64,000 nucleotides of DNA from Oceanobacillus sp. HTM 045 (GTDB lineage Bacteria > Pseudomonadota > Alphaproteobacteria > Rhodobacterales > Rhodobacteraceae). A program made the translations under genes and the position numbers. Location: positions 620,001 through 684,000 of the forward strand of contig WNWL01000003.1 of NCBI GenBank assembly GCA_009733745.1. Direction: 5' to 3'. Under the pieces are notes generated by a model. The model made no database searches and was not told the origin of the DNA. It saw nothing but the letters and a program-made list of their open reading frames with translations. Of the stretch, positions 35,514-43,766 are shown piece by piece (the stretch's first letter is position 1; each line of letters starts with the position of its first letter).

Positions 35514-37325
35514 TCAGATATCCTCCTCGAAAGGGTCCATGTCGATCAGGTCGCCGTCGATCTCGACCCAGTCCGTTCCGTCGTCCATATCGTCCGCCTC
35601 GACCGGCGCGGCAAGCTCCGCGGCCTCCTCGCGCGTCGCGCGCAGCGGCCGGATTTCGCCGATCTTCGCGTCGGGAAACACCTCCAACGCCGCCAGCACC
35701 AGCGGGTGCTCGCTGACCGCCGTGCGCAGCGCCTCCGCCGCCTCGGCCTTCTCGTCCGCCAGCGTCCGGCTGCCCTCCGCCTGGCCGACGATCACCGACC
35801 AGCGCGCGCCGGTCAGCGCGCGCAGCGCCTCGGAGAGCCGCCCGGCGAGGTCGACCGGCGCCGCGCCGACGGGGCGGAACTCGATCAGGCCCGGCTCGTA
35901 GCGGATCACCGCCATGTGCCGCTCCGCCTCGACCGCGAGCCGCAGGTCGCGGGCCTCGCGGATCAGCCCGATCGCGGCGGGAAAGCTCTCCGGCAGGCGC
36001 GCCCGCGCGGGCTCCGGCGCGGCGGCGCGCACCGCACCCCCGCTGCCGCCACCTGCCACGGCCGTCAGCGCCCGGCCCCCGGCCACAGCCGAGACCCCGC
36101 CGCCGCCACCCCCGCCGCCGCCGGAGGGCGCCGCGCTCCCGCCGCCGCCCCCGGCGCCGGAGAGCCGCCGTACCAGGTCTTCCGGCGAGGGCAGGTCGGC
36201 CACGTGGGTCAGCCGGATCACCGCCATCTCGGCGGCCATCATCGCGTTCGGCGCCAGCGGCAGTTCCTCCATCGCCTTCAGCAACATCTGCCAGGCCCGC
36301 GTCAGCGCCCGGAGCGACAGCCGCGCCGCGAGGTCCTGCCCGCGCTCCCGCTCCGCCGCGGGCACGGTCGGGTCCTCCGCCGAGGCGGGGCTGATCTTCA
36401 GCACCGAGATCCAGTGCGTCAGCTCCGCCAGGTCGCGCAGGATCGCGCCGGGGTCCGCCCCGTCGGCGTATTGCCGCGACAGCTCCGCCAGCGCGCCCGC
36501 CGCGTCGCCCTTCATGATCGCCTCGAAGAAGTCGAACATGCGGCCCCGGTCGGCGAGGCCGAGCATCGAACGCACCTCGTCCGCGCCCACCGCCCCGCCG
36601 CCGCCATGCGCGATGGCCTGGTCCAGCAGCGACAGCGCGTCGCGCACCGAACCCTCCGCCGCCCGCGTGATCAGCGCCAGCGCCCGGTCGTCGATCTCGG
36701 CTCCCTCGCCATCGGCGATGCCGCGCAGATGCGCCAGCATCACCTCCGGCTCGATCCGGCGCAGGTCGAACCGCTGGCAGCGCGACAGGATCGTCACCGG
36801 CACCTTGCGGATCTCGGTGGTTGCGAAGATGAACTTCACATGCGCCGGCGGTTCCTCCAGCGTCTTCAGCAGCGCGTTGAAGGCCGAGGTGCTGAGCATG
36901 TGCACCTCGTCGAAGATGAACACCTTGAACCGCCCGTTGGTCGGCTTGCCGTCGGCGATCCGGTTCAGCTCGCGGATCGAGTCGACGCCGGTGGACGACG
37001 CCGCGTCGATCTCCAGCACGTCGATGAACCGCCCCTCGGCGATCCGCACGCAGGCGTCGCACACCCCGCAGGGCGAGGTCGTCGGCCCCTCGACGCAGTT
37101 CAGCCCCTTGGCGATGATCCGCGCCGTGGTGGTCTTGCCGACGCCCCGGACGCCGGTGAGGATGAAGGCGTGCGCGATCCGGTCATGCGCGAAGGCGTTC
37201 TTCAGCGTGCGGACCATCGCCTCCTGCCCGATCAGGGCGGAGAAGTCCTGCGGACGATGCTTCCGCGCCAGCACCTGGTAGGGCGCGGCCGCCCCGGAAG
37301 CTTCGGTTTCGCCGCTTTCGGTCAT
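35514..37325 (-). CDS. dnaX: DNA polymerase III subunit gamma/tau
   Basis: Clamp-loader ATPase of 603 residues. Walker A GVRGVGKTTTARI, zinc-binding cysteines (CGVCDACVRI), Walker B IFDEVHMLST, sensor region FATTEIRKVPVTILSRCQRF. A glycine-rich linker around residues 385-410 separates domain III from a shorter C-terminal tau-like part. The ATG at 37325 follows AAAGGA. No obvious A-rich frameshift slip site was seen for a separate gamma form. Confidence 0.95.
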   Translation of the reverse strand: MTESGETEASGAAAPYQVLARKHRPQDFSALIGQEAMVRTLKNAFAHDRIAHAFILTGVRGVGKTTTARIIAKGLNCVEGPTTSPCGVCDACVRIAEGRFIDVLEIDAASSTGVDSIRELNRIADGKPTNGRFKVFIFDEVHMLSTSAFNALLKTLEEPPAHVKFIFATTEIRKVPVTILSRCQRFDLRRIEPEVMLAHLRGIADGEGAEIDDRALALITRAAEGSVRDALSLLDQAIAHGGGGAVGADEVRSMLGLADRGRMFDFFEAIMKGDAAGALAELSRQYADGADPGAILRDLAELTHWISVLKISPASAEDPTVPAAERERGQDLAARLSLRALTRAWQMLLKAMEELPLAPNAMMAAEMAVIRLTHVADLPSPEDLVRRLSGAGGGGGSAAPSGGGGGGGGGVSAVAGGRALTAVAGGGSGGAVRAAAPEPARARLPESFPAAIGLIREARDLRLAVEAERHMAVIRYEPGLIEFRPVGAAPVDLAGRLSEALRALTGARWSVIVGQAEGSRTLADEKAEAAEALRTAVSEHPLVLAALEVFPDAKIGEIRPLRATREEAAELAAPVEADDMDDGTDWVEIDGDLIDMDPFEEDI

Positions 37326-37467
37326 TACTGTCCTTTGGGCTGGGCTCGCTTCCGGGTATATCGGGGCCATTGCGGCCCGGCAAGCGCGCGCCGGGCGGAC
37401 TGGACGGGCGCGCTCCGGCACGGCAATCTGGCGCGGCCGGAGCGATGTCTCGGTTGGATGGAAGAAG

Positions 37468-38163
37468 ATGCTCTTTGCACTGATTTTCGGCCTCGGTCTC
37501 GGCGGCGGCGCGGCCTACCTGCAATACGGACAGACGGAACCCCAGATCGACGCGGCGATCTCGGTGGGGGTCATCGTGGCGCTCTTCGTCGTCGGCCGGG
37601 TGATCGGCGGCTGGGGCCTGCTGCTGGGCCTCGGCGCCATCGTCGGCGGCGGTCTGGTGCTGCTCGGCGGGCCGCCCACCGACAACATCGAACAGACCAT
37701 CTGGATCTACCAGCGCATCATCGAGCTCGGGCCGGAACGCTGGCTCGACGCGTTCGAGGACGTATCCCGCATCATCTCGCGCAACGACCTGCAGGGCGAG
37801 ATCCCGGCGGACGCGCTGCTGATGTTCTGGGGGGTGGAGGCGTTCTTCGCCGTGGCAGCAGCACTCGCCGGCGCCTCCGCCGGCAAGAGGGCGCGCGCCC
37901 GCAGCGCGGCCGAGACGGTCGGCGGCGGCAGACAGACCCGGCGCACCGCCAGCCCGAAGCAGCGCGCCCCGGCGAAAGCCAGCACCGCCGGTTCTCCCTG
38001 GGGCGGCGCGCCCGCGGCGGCATCGGCCGTCTCGCGCAGCGCGAAGGGCAGCGAGCCGGAACGGCGCGCCCATGTCAGTTCGGAATCCCCGGTGCGCCCG
38101 GTCGAAACGCCCACCATCGTCGACATGTCCAAGCGGGGGCGCTGGGGCGACTACGTTAACTGA
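37468..38163 (+). CDS. Membrane protein of unknown function
   Basis: A 231-residue protein. Two or three hydrophobic segments lie in residues 1-70 (LFALIFGLGLGGGAAYL, SVGVIVALFVVGRVIGGWG, LLLGLGAIVGGGLVLLGG). A conserved-looking amphipathic region follows (IEQTIWIYQRIIELGPERWL), then another hydrophobic helix (FWGVEAFFAVAAALAGASAG), and a long basic, Ala/Arg/Pro-rich cytosolic tail ending KRGRWGDYVN. Divergent from dnaX. I do not recognise a family. Confidence 0.7.
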   Translation: MLFALIFGLGLGGGAAYLQYGQTEPQIDAAISVGVIVALFVVGRVIGGWGLLLGLGAIVGGGLVLLGGPPTDNIEQTIWIYQRIIELGPERWLDAFEDVSRIISRNDLQGEIPADALLMFWGVEAFFAVAAALAGASAGKRARARSAAETVGGGRQTRRTASPKQRAPAKASTAGSPWGGAPAAASAVSRSAKGSEPERRAHVSSESPVRPVETPTIVDMSKRGRWGDYVN

Positions 38164-38214
38164 GCTTCGGGGTGATCGGAGCTTCGGGTGAAGAGATCTT
38201 CGGGGTGAGGAAGG

Positions 38215-38310
38215 TGAGAGGTTGGACAACGACCCAAGCGGGGCTCGTTACGGCTGCTTCCTTCCGGACCTGACCGGGTTGGCGAGGCGCTCGCCCGCGC
38301 CAACCTCTCG
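38215..38310 (-). ncRNA. ffs: Signal recognition particle RNA (4.5S, small type)
   Basis: On the minus strand the conserved SRP domain IV reads GGTCAGGTCCGGAAGGAAGC followed by AGCCGTAACGAGCCCC. The ends pair: CGAGAGGTTGG near 38310 with CCAACCTCTCAC near 38215, giving the expected long hairpin of about 95 nt. The gene lies close to dnaX, as in many proteobacteria. End positions are estimated from the terminal stem. Confidence 0.93.
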
Positions 38311-38369
38311 AAACGGCATATAGCGACTCCCGCGGGCGGGAGCAAGGGAGCCTCCGTGGCGGATAATCC

Positions 38370-39329
38370 ATGGCGCTGAGCGAAACTGTGACATTCGGGG
38401 CGGCCGAGGGCGGGATCGACCGCGCCACCCACCTGCGCGAGCAGTCGGACCGTCTGCTGCGCAACCCGCGCGCGGCGCTGCTGCCGCTCTGGCAGGGCAA
38501 GCCGCTGATCGACCTGACCGGCGCGCCCGCGCTCGGCTGGGCGCCGCCCGACCCGGAGATCCTCGCCCGCGCGGCGGAGGAGCCGGTGTTCCTCGGCATG
38601 TCCGAATCCACGCCCTGCTTCACCGCCGATTTCTCGGCGATGCCCGAGGACGACGCCGACGACCTGTTCTGCGCCGGCGACGACGGCGAGCCGGGCGGCG
38701 ACGGCGCGAAGTTCATCGACCTGCGCTCCATCGCGCCCGACCTCTCGCCTGCCGGCGCGGCCACCGCCGCGACGGCCAAGGGGGTGCTGGAATGGCACCG
38801 CACCCACCGCTTCTGCGCCACCTGCGGCGCGCCGAGCGAGATCGCCGACGGCGGCTGGCGGCGCACCTGCACCGACCGGTCCTGCAATCGCTTCCACTTC
38901 CCGCGCACCGACCCGGTGGTGATCATGCTGGTGCTGCGCGACGACGAGGTGCTGGTCGGCCGCCAGTCCGCCTGGCCGGAAGGGGTCTACTCGCTGCTCG
39001 CCGGGTTCATGGAGCCGGGCGAGACCATCGAGGACGCGGTCCGCCGCGAGACCTTCGAGGAGGCCGGGATCCGCGTCGGCGAGGTCGGCTACCTCGCCTC
39101 CCAGCCCTGGCCCTTTCCCGCCTCGCTGATGATCGGCTGCCAGGGCAAGGCGCTCGACCGCGAGATCGTGATGGACCCGCTGGAGCTGGAAGACGCGCAG
39201 TGGATCAGCCGCGCCAAGATGCAGGTGATCCTCGCCGGCAAGCACCCGAAGTTCCGCCCGCCGCGGGCCGGGGCCATCGCCGGGGCGATCCTCCGCGACT
39301 GGGCCGCGGGCCGGATCGAGACGCTGTGA
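38370..39329 (+). CDS. nudC: NAD(+) diphosphatase (NudC-type Nudix hydrolase)
   Basis: NADH pyrophosphatase of 319 residues. A zinc ribbon (CATCGAPSEI and CTDRSCNRFHFPR) precedes the Nudix box GFMEPGETIEDAVRRETFEE and the NudC-specific SQPWPFPASLMIGC. N-terminal NUDIX-like domain present. NudC enzymes hydrolyse NAD(H) and can remove NAD caps from RNA. Confidence 0.95.
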   Translation: MALSETVTFGAAEGGIDRATHLREQSDRLLRNPRAALLPLWQGKPLIDLTGAPALGWAPPDPEILARAAEEPVFLGMSESTPCFTADFSAMPEDDADDLFCAGDDGEPGGDGAKFIDLRSIAPDLSPAGAATAATAKGVLEWHRTHRFCATCGAPSEIADGGWRRTCTDRSCNRFHFPRTDPVVIMLVLRDDEVLVGRQSAWPEGVYSLLAGFMEPGETIEDAVRRETFEEAGIRVGEVGYLASQPWPFPASLMIGCQGKALDREIVMDPLELEDAQWISRAKMQVILAGKHPKFRPPRAGAIAGAILRDWAAGRIETL

Positions 39330-39376
39330 TTCGGGAAGTCTGAAGATTCCGTCAAACGGGGCTTTTCACGCCTGGC

Positions 39377-39424
39377 GGTGACATCGGGTTCCGATCGGGA
39401 AACGCCCCCTCCGGAAATGTCACC
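39377..39424. terminator. Inverted repeat between nudC and DjlA-like gene
   Basis: GGTGACAT at 39377-39384 pairs with ATGTCACC at 39417-39424, extended outward by GGC/GCC with a bulge, in the 104-base convergent gap. No T-tract. Could be a bidirectional terminator. Confidence 0.4.
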
Positions 39425-39433
39425 CGCCGTCGC

Positions 39434-40132
39434 CTAGCGCACGCCGTCACGCATCCGGGCGCGTTCCGCGATGATTTCCTCGTAGGCGGCGTTGACCGCG
39501 GCGAGCCTGCGGGTGGCCATCCGCTCCGCTTCCTCCGGCACGCCGCGGGCGATCATCTTGTCCGGGTGGAGGTCGCGCACCAGCTTGCGCCAGTGCTTCC
39601 GCAGGTCCTCGTCGCTGATCGACGGCTCGACACCCAGCGCCGCGTAGGGCTCGTGAGCGCCCGGCGCGTAGCGCGCGCGGAGGATGTGGAACTTGTCCTC
39701 CCCGATACCGAAAAGCCGTGCGACTTCAACGAGAAAGGCGTCTTCTGCCGGGTGGTAGACCCCGTCCGCCGCGGCGATGTGGAAGAGGCCCTCCATCAGG
39801 TCCTCCAGCACCGCGGGGCGGTCACGGAACATGCGCGCGACCTGCCTTGCATAGCCCTCGAAGCCGGCCACGTCCTGCCGCGCGAGGTTGAAGATGCGGG
39901 CGGCCTTCTTCTCGTCCTCCGGCGGGATGATGAAGATCTCGCGGAACGCGGCGACCTCGTCGCGCGTCACCTGCCCGTCCGCCTTCGCCATCTTCGCGCC
40001 CAGCGCCAGAACCGCGATGGTGAACCCCACCGTCCGCTCCGGCGGCGTCCGCAACTTATCGAAAACCGCCGAAAGCGGTTCTCCCTTCGTAAGCGCCCCC
40101 AGCGCCTCCGCGATTCGCGACCAGATGGACAT
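39434..40132 (-). CDS. DjlA-like J-domain/TerB protein
   Basis: Co-chaperone-like protein of 232 residues. An N-terminal TerB-like helical domain (ALGAKMAKADGQVTRDEVAA, FHIAAADGVYHPAEDAFL) is followed by a C-terminal J domain from about residue 165 (YAALGVEPSISDEDLRKHWR) with the HPD motif in RDLHPDKM. Unlike E. coli DjlA there is no N-terminal membrane anchor. Confidence 0.9.
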   Translation of the reverse strand: MSIWSRIAEALGALTKGEPLSAVFDKLRTPPERTVGFTIAVLALGAKMAKADGQVTRDEVAAFREIFIIPPEDEKKAARIFNLARQDVAGFEGYARQVARMFRDRPAVLEDLMEGLFHIAAADGVYHPAEDAFLVEVARLFGIGEDKFHILRARYAPGAHEPYAALGVEPSISDEDLRKHWRKLVRDLHPDKMIARGVPEEAERMATRRLAAVNAAYEEIIAERARMRDGVR

Positions 40133-40170
40133 GGGTGACCTATACCCGATTCGTTCGCGTTTCGGCTGTA

Positions 40171-40710
40171 TCAGTTGGGGGATTTTTCTTGCGGCGCAGC
40201 ATTCTCGTCGAGCAGCCGCTGCATCAGTACGAGATCGAGCCAGCGCCCGAACTTGGCCCCCACCTGCGGCAGGCGGCCCACCTCGCGGAAGCCGTGGCGG
40301 GCGTGGAAGGCGATGCTGGCGGGCTGGTCCGCACTCACGCCGCCGATCATCGCGTGCATCCCGGCCTCTGTCGCGGCGGCGACCAGCGCCTCGATCAGCG
40401 CGGAGGCGATGCCCTTCCGCCGCGCGGAGGCGGCAACGTAGAGGCTGTGCTCGACGGTGAAGCGGTAGCCGGGAAAGGTCCGGAACGGCCCGTACGAGGC
40501 GTATCCGGCGATATCACCGCTCGGAAGCTCGGCGACGAGGAGGGGGTATCCGTCGGAAACGCAGGCTTCCGCCCAGGCTTCCATCTCCGTCGCTGTGCGC
40601 GGATCGGCCTGCCAGCTTGACGTACCGGTCAGGATCTCGTGGTTGAAGATCGAGGCGATTGCGGGGATGTCGCGCGGCTCTGCGGCCCGGACGACATGCG
40701 CGGTCGTCAC
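40171..40710 (-). CDS. GNAT N-acetyltransferase (phosphinothricin acetyltransferase-like)
   Basis: Acetyltransferase of 179 residues. Begins VRAAEPRDIPAIASIFNHEI, with TGTSSWQADPRTATEMEAW, the acetyl-CoA loop region SARRKGIASALIEALV, and IAFHARHGFREVGRLPQVG, a pattern typical of the PAT/MnaT group acting on amino acids or methionine analogues. The GTG at 40710 lacks its own ribosome site but overlaps the stop of a 42-codon upstream gene (GTGA), so translation is probably coupled. Confidence 0.87.
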   Translation of the reverse strand: MTTAHVVRAAEPRDIPAIASIFNHEILTGTSSWQADPRTATEMEAWAEACVSDGYPLLVAELPSGDIAGYASYGPFRTFPGYRFTVEHSLYVAASARRKGIASALIEALVAAATEAGMHAMIGGVSADQPASIAFHARHGFREVGRLPQVGAKFGRWLDLVLMQRLLDENAAPQEKSPN

Positions 40711-40835
40711 TGGCGGGGGCGGCGGTCCCGGGTCTCGACCCGCACGCGGCGCGGCTTCGGCGTTTCCGACTCCATGCGGAGCACGATCCACGCGGTAACG
40801 GCGATCATTGCGGCAACTGCCAAACCCAAAGCCAT
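40707..40835 (-). CDS. Small single-span membrane protein, 42 residues
   Basis: Short gene coupled to the acetyltransferase. Translation begins MALGLAVAAMIAVTAWIVL, one hydrophobic helix, followed by a charged tail (RMESETPKPRRVRVETRD). AGGGGAAG lies 7 bases before the ATG, and its TGA overlaps the acetyltransferase GTG. Strong translation signals argue it is real; it may be mainly a leader for the next gene. No family recognised. Confidence 0.65.
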   Translation of the reverse strand: MALGLAVAAMIAVTAWIVLRMESETPKPRRVRVETRDRRPRQ

Positions 40836-41030
40836 TTTAACTTCCCCTTCTGCACCGCAACAAGAATCGCGGAGCGATCAATCTCTCTCAGGAAGATGGG
40901 GGCCCGTCGGGAGCGCGTCAATGCCCGGAGGGCGCGCACCTCGCCGGGCGGGTGCTTTCACGTTGCACATCGCGGCACTCCGGCTAGGGTGCGCCGGGCC
41001 GCGTGAAGGCGGTGTGCACGGGAGGCGATC

Positions 41031-41246
41031 ATGGGCGACACCATCATCTGGATCGGCGCGGGAATGGCCGTTCTGGGCCTTTGCGGGGTGATCTGGTGCC
41101 TCGTGAAGGCGGCGCAGCTCAAGGCCGTGGCACGGCAGGGCGGCGACCCGACGCCAATGATGCGCCGGCTGATCGCGTGGAACATGGGGTCCGTCGGCAT
41201 CGCCTTCCTCGGCCTCGGGGTGATGGTCGTGGGCATGGCGATCTGA
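41031..41246 (+). CDS. Small two-helix membrane protein
   Basis: A 71-residue protein with two hydrophobic helices (TIIWIGAGMAVLGLCGVIWC and GSVGIAFLGLGVMVVGMAI) joined by a basic loop (KAAQLKAVARQGGDPTPMMR). GGAGGCGATC lies before the ATG. Function unknown; a MOSC-domain gene follows 29 bases later. Confidence 0.75.
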   Translation: MGDTIIWIGAGMAVLGLCGVIWCLVKAAQLKAVARQGGDPTPMMRRLIAWNMGSVGIAFLGLGVMVVGMAI

Positions 41247-41275
41247 CCGTGATCATCTGAATTGGCGATTCGGGC

Positions 41276-41749
41276 GTGCTGACCCTCGAAGACCTGATGT
41301 CCCGCCATGCCACGCTGGGGCGGGTGACATGGATCGGCCTGCGCCCGGAGCGCCGCGCGCCGCTCGTCGAGGCCGGGGCGGCCGAAATCACCGCGGAGGG
41401 GCTGGAGGGCGACCACCGCGCCAGGCCCGGGCGCCGCGCGGTGACCCTGATCCAGTGGGAGCACCTTCCCGTCATCGCGGCGCTGGCCGGGCTGGAGGGC
41501 GTCTCGCCCGGCTTGCTCAGGCGTAACATCGCCGTGGCGGGCATCAACCTGCTCGCATTGCGCAAGGTCGAGTTCCGCATCGGCGGCGCGATCCTGCGCG
41601 GCACCGGTCCCTGTGCGCCCTGTTCCCGCATGGAAGAGGCCCTCGGCCGCGGCGGCTACAGCGCGATGCGCGGCCACGGCGGGATCACCGCCGAGGTCCT
41701 GCAACCTGGGGGGATCGCCATCGGGGATCCGGTCCTGCCAGTGATTTGA
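41276..41749 (+). CDS. MOSC domain protein
   Basis: MOSC (molybdenum cofactor sulfurase C-terminal) domain of about 157 residues. Signatures are GLEGDHRARPGRRAVTLIQW, LLRRNIAVAGINLLAL, and the conserved Cys in GTGPCAPCSRMEEALG. MOSC proteins bind molybdenum cofactor or catalyse its transfer in N-hydroxy compound reduction. The start is GTG at 41276 or ATG at 41297. Confidence 0.88.
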   Translation: MLTLEDLMSRHATLGRVTWIGLRPERRAPLVEAGAAEITAEGLEGDHRARPGRRAVTLIQWEHLPVIAALAGLEGVSPGLLRRNIAVAGINLLALRKVEFRIGGAILRGTGPCAPCSRMEEALGRGGYSAMRGHGGITAEVLQPGGIAIGDPVLPVI

Positions 41750-41756
41750 CCGCCGG

Positions 41757-42080
41757 TCAGTCCACGCCCGGCCAGTTGTCCACGTACTTGATCTTGATGT
41801 CGGGGAAGCTGTCGACGAACTGGATCTTGAAGTCGGGGAAGCTCTGCGTGAACTCCCACTTCCCGCATTCGTCGGGCCAGTGCTCGACCACCTCGACCTT
41901 CAGGTCGGGCCAGCTCTCGACCACCTGCACCTTGATGTCGGGAAAGCTGTCGACGACCTGGACCTTGCCCCACAGGTTGATGCCGTTCCAGGTGCAGCCG
42001 GACATGCCGTCTGAGCCGGCGAGGGCGGGGGATGCGGCCAGGGTGGCGGCGAGCGTTGCGGCAAGCGATGCGGTGCGCAT
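41757..42080 (-). CDS. Secreted SFPD/SWPD tandem-repeat protein
   Basis: A 107-residue exported protein: signal peptide MRTASLAATLAATLAASPAL, then a short Cys-containing segment (GMSGCTWNGINLWGK) and five to six tandem units of about 11 residues of the form V-x-V-V-x-S-F/W-P-D-x-K (VQVVDSFPDIK, VQVVESWPDLK, VEVVEHWPD, EFTQSFPDFK, IQFVDSFPDIK, IKYVDNWPG). The alternating pattern suggests a small beta-solenoid or stacked strands. Two Cys (GCT and ECGK) could form a disulfide. Function unknown. GAAGGAATTTCCCC upstream gives a ribosome site. Confidence 0.8.
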   Translation of the reverse strand: MRTASLAATLAATLAASPALAGSDGMSGCTWNGINLWGKVQVVDSFPDIKVQVVESWPDLKVEVVEHWPDECGKWEFTQSFPDFKIQFVDSFPDIKIKYVDNWPGVD

Positions 42081-42264
42081 GGGGAAATTCCTTCTCGCGA
42101 AATGAAGACGAAAGAACCAACGGAGCGGCGCCGCCGGTCCGTCGCAGAGTGATGTGCGGCGCAGCAAAGTTCAACGGTGACATCCGCGAATGCCCCGGTA
42201 CAGTGGTGTCCATCCGGCGACCAAGGACCGGAATACAGGATGCAGTAATGACAGGGAGCATCAC

Positions 42265-43101
42265 ATGAAACGACTTCTCTCGGGAATCGCCGCCCTCGGC
42301 GTCGCCTTCAGCTCGGCCGCCCCGGCGCTTGCCGAGTGCACGAACGACGTCTGGAACAAGATGTTCGAGCGCGGCAAGGTCGTGATCGGCGTGAAGGCGG
42401 ACTACAAGCCCTGGGGCTTCCGCGATACCGACGGCAACCTCGTCGGCATGGAGATCGACATGGCGCAGGACGTGGCCGACACGCTCGGGCTGGAGCTCGA
42501 GCTGGTGCCGGTGCAGTCCTCCAACCGGATGCAGTTCCTGGAGCAGGGCAAGGTGGACATGTTCATCGCCACCATGTCCGACCGGCCGGACCGCCGCGAG
42601 ATCGTCGGCATCCCGCTGCCGCCCTACTACACCTCGGGCACGAACGTCATGGCGCCGAAGGCGCTGGGCCTGACCTCGTGGGAAGACCTGCGCGACAAGC
42701 CCGTCTGCGGCAAGCAGGGCGCCTTCTACAACAAGATCGTCGAGGAGCGTTACGGCGCCCAGATCATCGCCTTCACCGGTAACGCCGAGGCGAAGCAGGC
42801 GCTGCGCGACCGCAAGTGCATTGCCTGGGTCTACGATGACAGCTCGATCGGCTCCGACCTCGCCTCGGGCGAATGGGAAGAGTTCGAGATGCCGCTGGCC
42901 TCCGAGGACGACAACCCCTGGGGCCTCGCCGTGCCGCTCGCCGAGAAGGAGTGCATCTTCGGCCAGTTCATGTCGGGCATGCAGTACAACTGGCACCGCG
43001 ACGGCACGCTGATTGAGCTGGAGGCCAAGTGGGGCATCAAGCCGACCGCCTTCCTCGCGAAGGAGAACGAGCGCTACGCCGACTGGATCAAGGAGGAGTG
43101 A
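42265..43101 (+). CDS. Polar amino acid ABC transporter substrate-binding protein
   Basis: Family 3 periplasmic solute-binding protein of 278 residues. Signal peptide MKRLLSGIAALGVAFSSAAP; then VVIGVKADYKPWGFRDTDGN, MEIDMAQDVADTLGLELELV, and DMFIATMSDRPDRREIVGI, the typical ligand pocket. The ATG at 42265 follows GGGAG. The matching permease and ATPase genes start 1.6 kb downstream, after a MarR/EamA insertion and a terminator. Confidence 0.92.
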   Translation: MKRLLSGIAALGVAFSSAAPALAECTNDVWNKMFERGKVVIGVKADYKPWGFRDTDGNLVGMEIDMAQDVADTLGLELELVPVQSSNRMQFLEQGKVDMFIATMSDRPDRREIVGIPLPPYYTSGTNVMAPKALGLTSWEDLRDKPVCGKQGAFYNKIVEERYGAQIIAFTGNAEAKQALRDRKCIAWVYDDSSIGSDLASGEWEEFEMPLASEDDNPWGLAVPLAEKECIFGQFMSGMQYNWHRDGTLIELEAKWGIKPTAFLAKENERYADWIKEE

Positions 43102-43133
43102 TCCTTCCCGCCTGATCCATCCGGATCCTTGCC

Positions 43134-43165
43134 GGGGCCGCCATCGTGCGGCCCCGCCTGCTTTT
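43134..43165 (+). terminator. Rho-independent terminator after binding-protein gene
   Basis: GGGGCCGC pairs with GCGGCCCC across a 6-base loop, followed by GCCTGCTTTT. It should separate the binding-protein transcript from downstream genes and limit readthrough into marR, which is read the other way. Confidence 0.75.
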
Positions 43166-43173
43166 CGGGCGCG

Positions 43174-43686
43174 TCACTCAGGGGATGCGCCCTCGTCCTC
43201 CGGCGGCTCGAAGCGGGCGAGGCAGGTTCTGAGCATCGCGTTGAGCGCCGCGCATTCGTCCTCGCCGATCTGCCCGGCTAGCCGCTTCTGCGTCTCGACA
43301 TGCGCCGTGACCGCCGCGTCGATCCGCGCGAAACCGTCCTCCGTCAGCCCGATCAGGAAGCTGCGCCCGTCTTCCGGGTTCGGCGTCCGCTCCACAAGGC
43401 CCGCCTTCACGAGCTGGTCGATCCGGTTCGTCATCGTGCCCGATGTGACCATGGTCGATGCCATCAGGCTGGTCGGCGACAGGCGGTAGGGCGCGCCTGA
43501 GCGCCTGAGCGTGGCCAGAACGTCGAAGCTCGCGCCGCTGAGGCCGTGGTTGGTGAAGGTGGCCTCCATCTCCCGCCGCAGATGAAGCATCAGCCGCCCC
43601 AGCCGCCCGATAAGCTCCATCGGCCCGACATCGAGGTCGGGCCGCTCCTTCCGCCATTGGGCGACGATCCTGTCAACACGGTCCAT
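43174..43686 (-). CDS. MarR family transcriptional regulator
   Basis: Winged-helix regulator of 170 residues. LSGASFDVLATLRRSG, LSPTSLMASTMVTSGTMTNR (recognition helix region) and LVERTPNPEDGRSFLIGLT (wing) are clear. Divergent from an EamA exporter with two palindromes between them, so it probably represses both. Confidence 0.92.
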   Translation of the reverse strand: MDRVDRIVAQWRKERPDLDVGPMELIGRLGRLMLHLRREMEATFTNHGLSGASFDVLATLRRSGAPYRLSPTSLMASTMVTSGTMTNRIDQLVKAGLVERTPNPEDGRSFLIGLTEDGFARIDAAVTAHVETQKRLAGQIGEDECAALNAMLRTCLARFEPPEDEGASPE

Positions 43687-43706
43687 CCCGGCAGTTTGCG
43701 CCGGGA

Positions 43707-43750
43707 TATCTTGACGTCAAGGTTTCTCTATCTATCTTGATATCAAGATA
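43707..43750. promoter_or_regulatory. Two MarR operator-like palindromes
   Basis: 43733-43750 is the perfect palindrome TATCTTGATATCAAGATA. 43707-43724 is TATCTTGACGTCAAGGTT, same half-site with two mismatches. Centres are 26 bp apart, in the 80-base gap between marR and the EamA gene; a TATCTTGA-type half fits the known MarR site style for alphaproteobacteria. Confidence 0.82.
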
Positions 43751-43766
43751 AATCGGGAAGCCCGCC

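Noticed and set aside
35514-37325. Programmed frameshift in dnaX producing a gamma form.
   Set aside because: No A-rich slippery heptamer with a downstream stem was found; the Gly-rich region is repetitive but not a known slip site.
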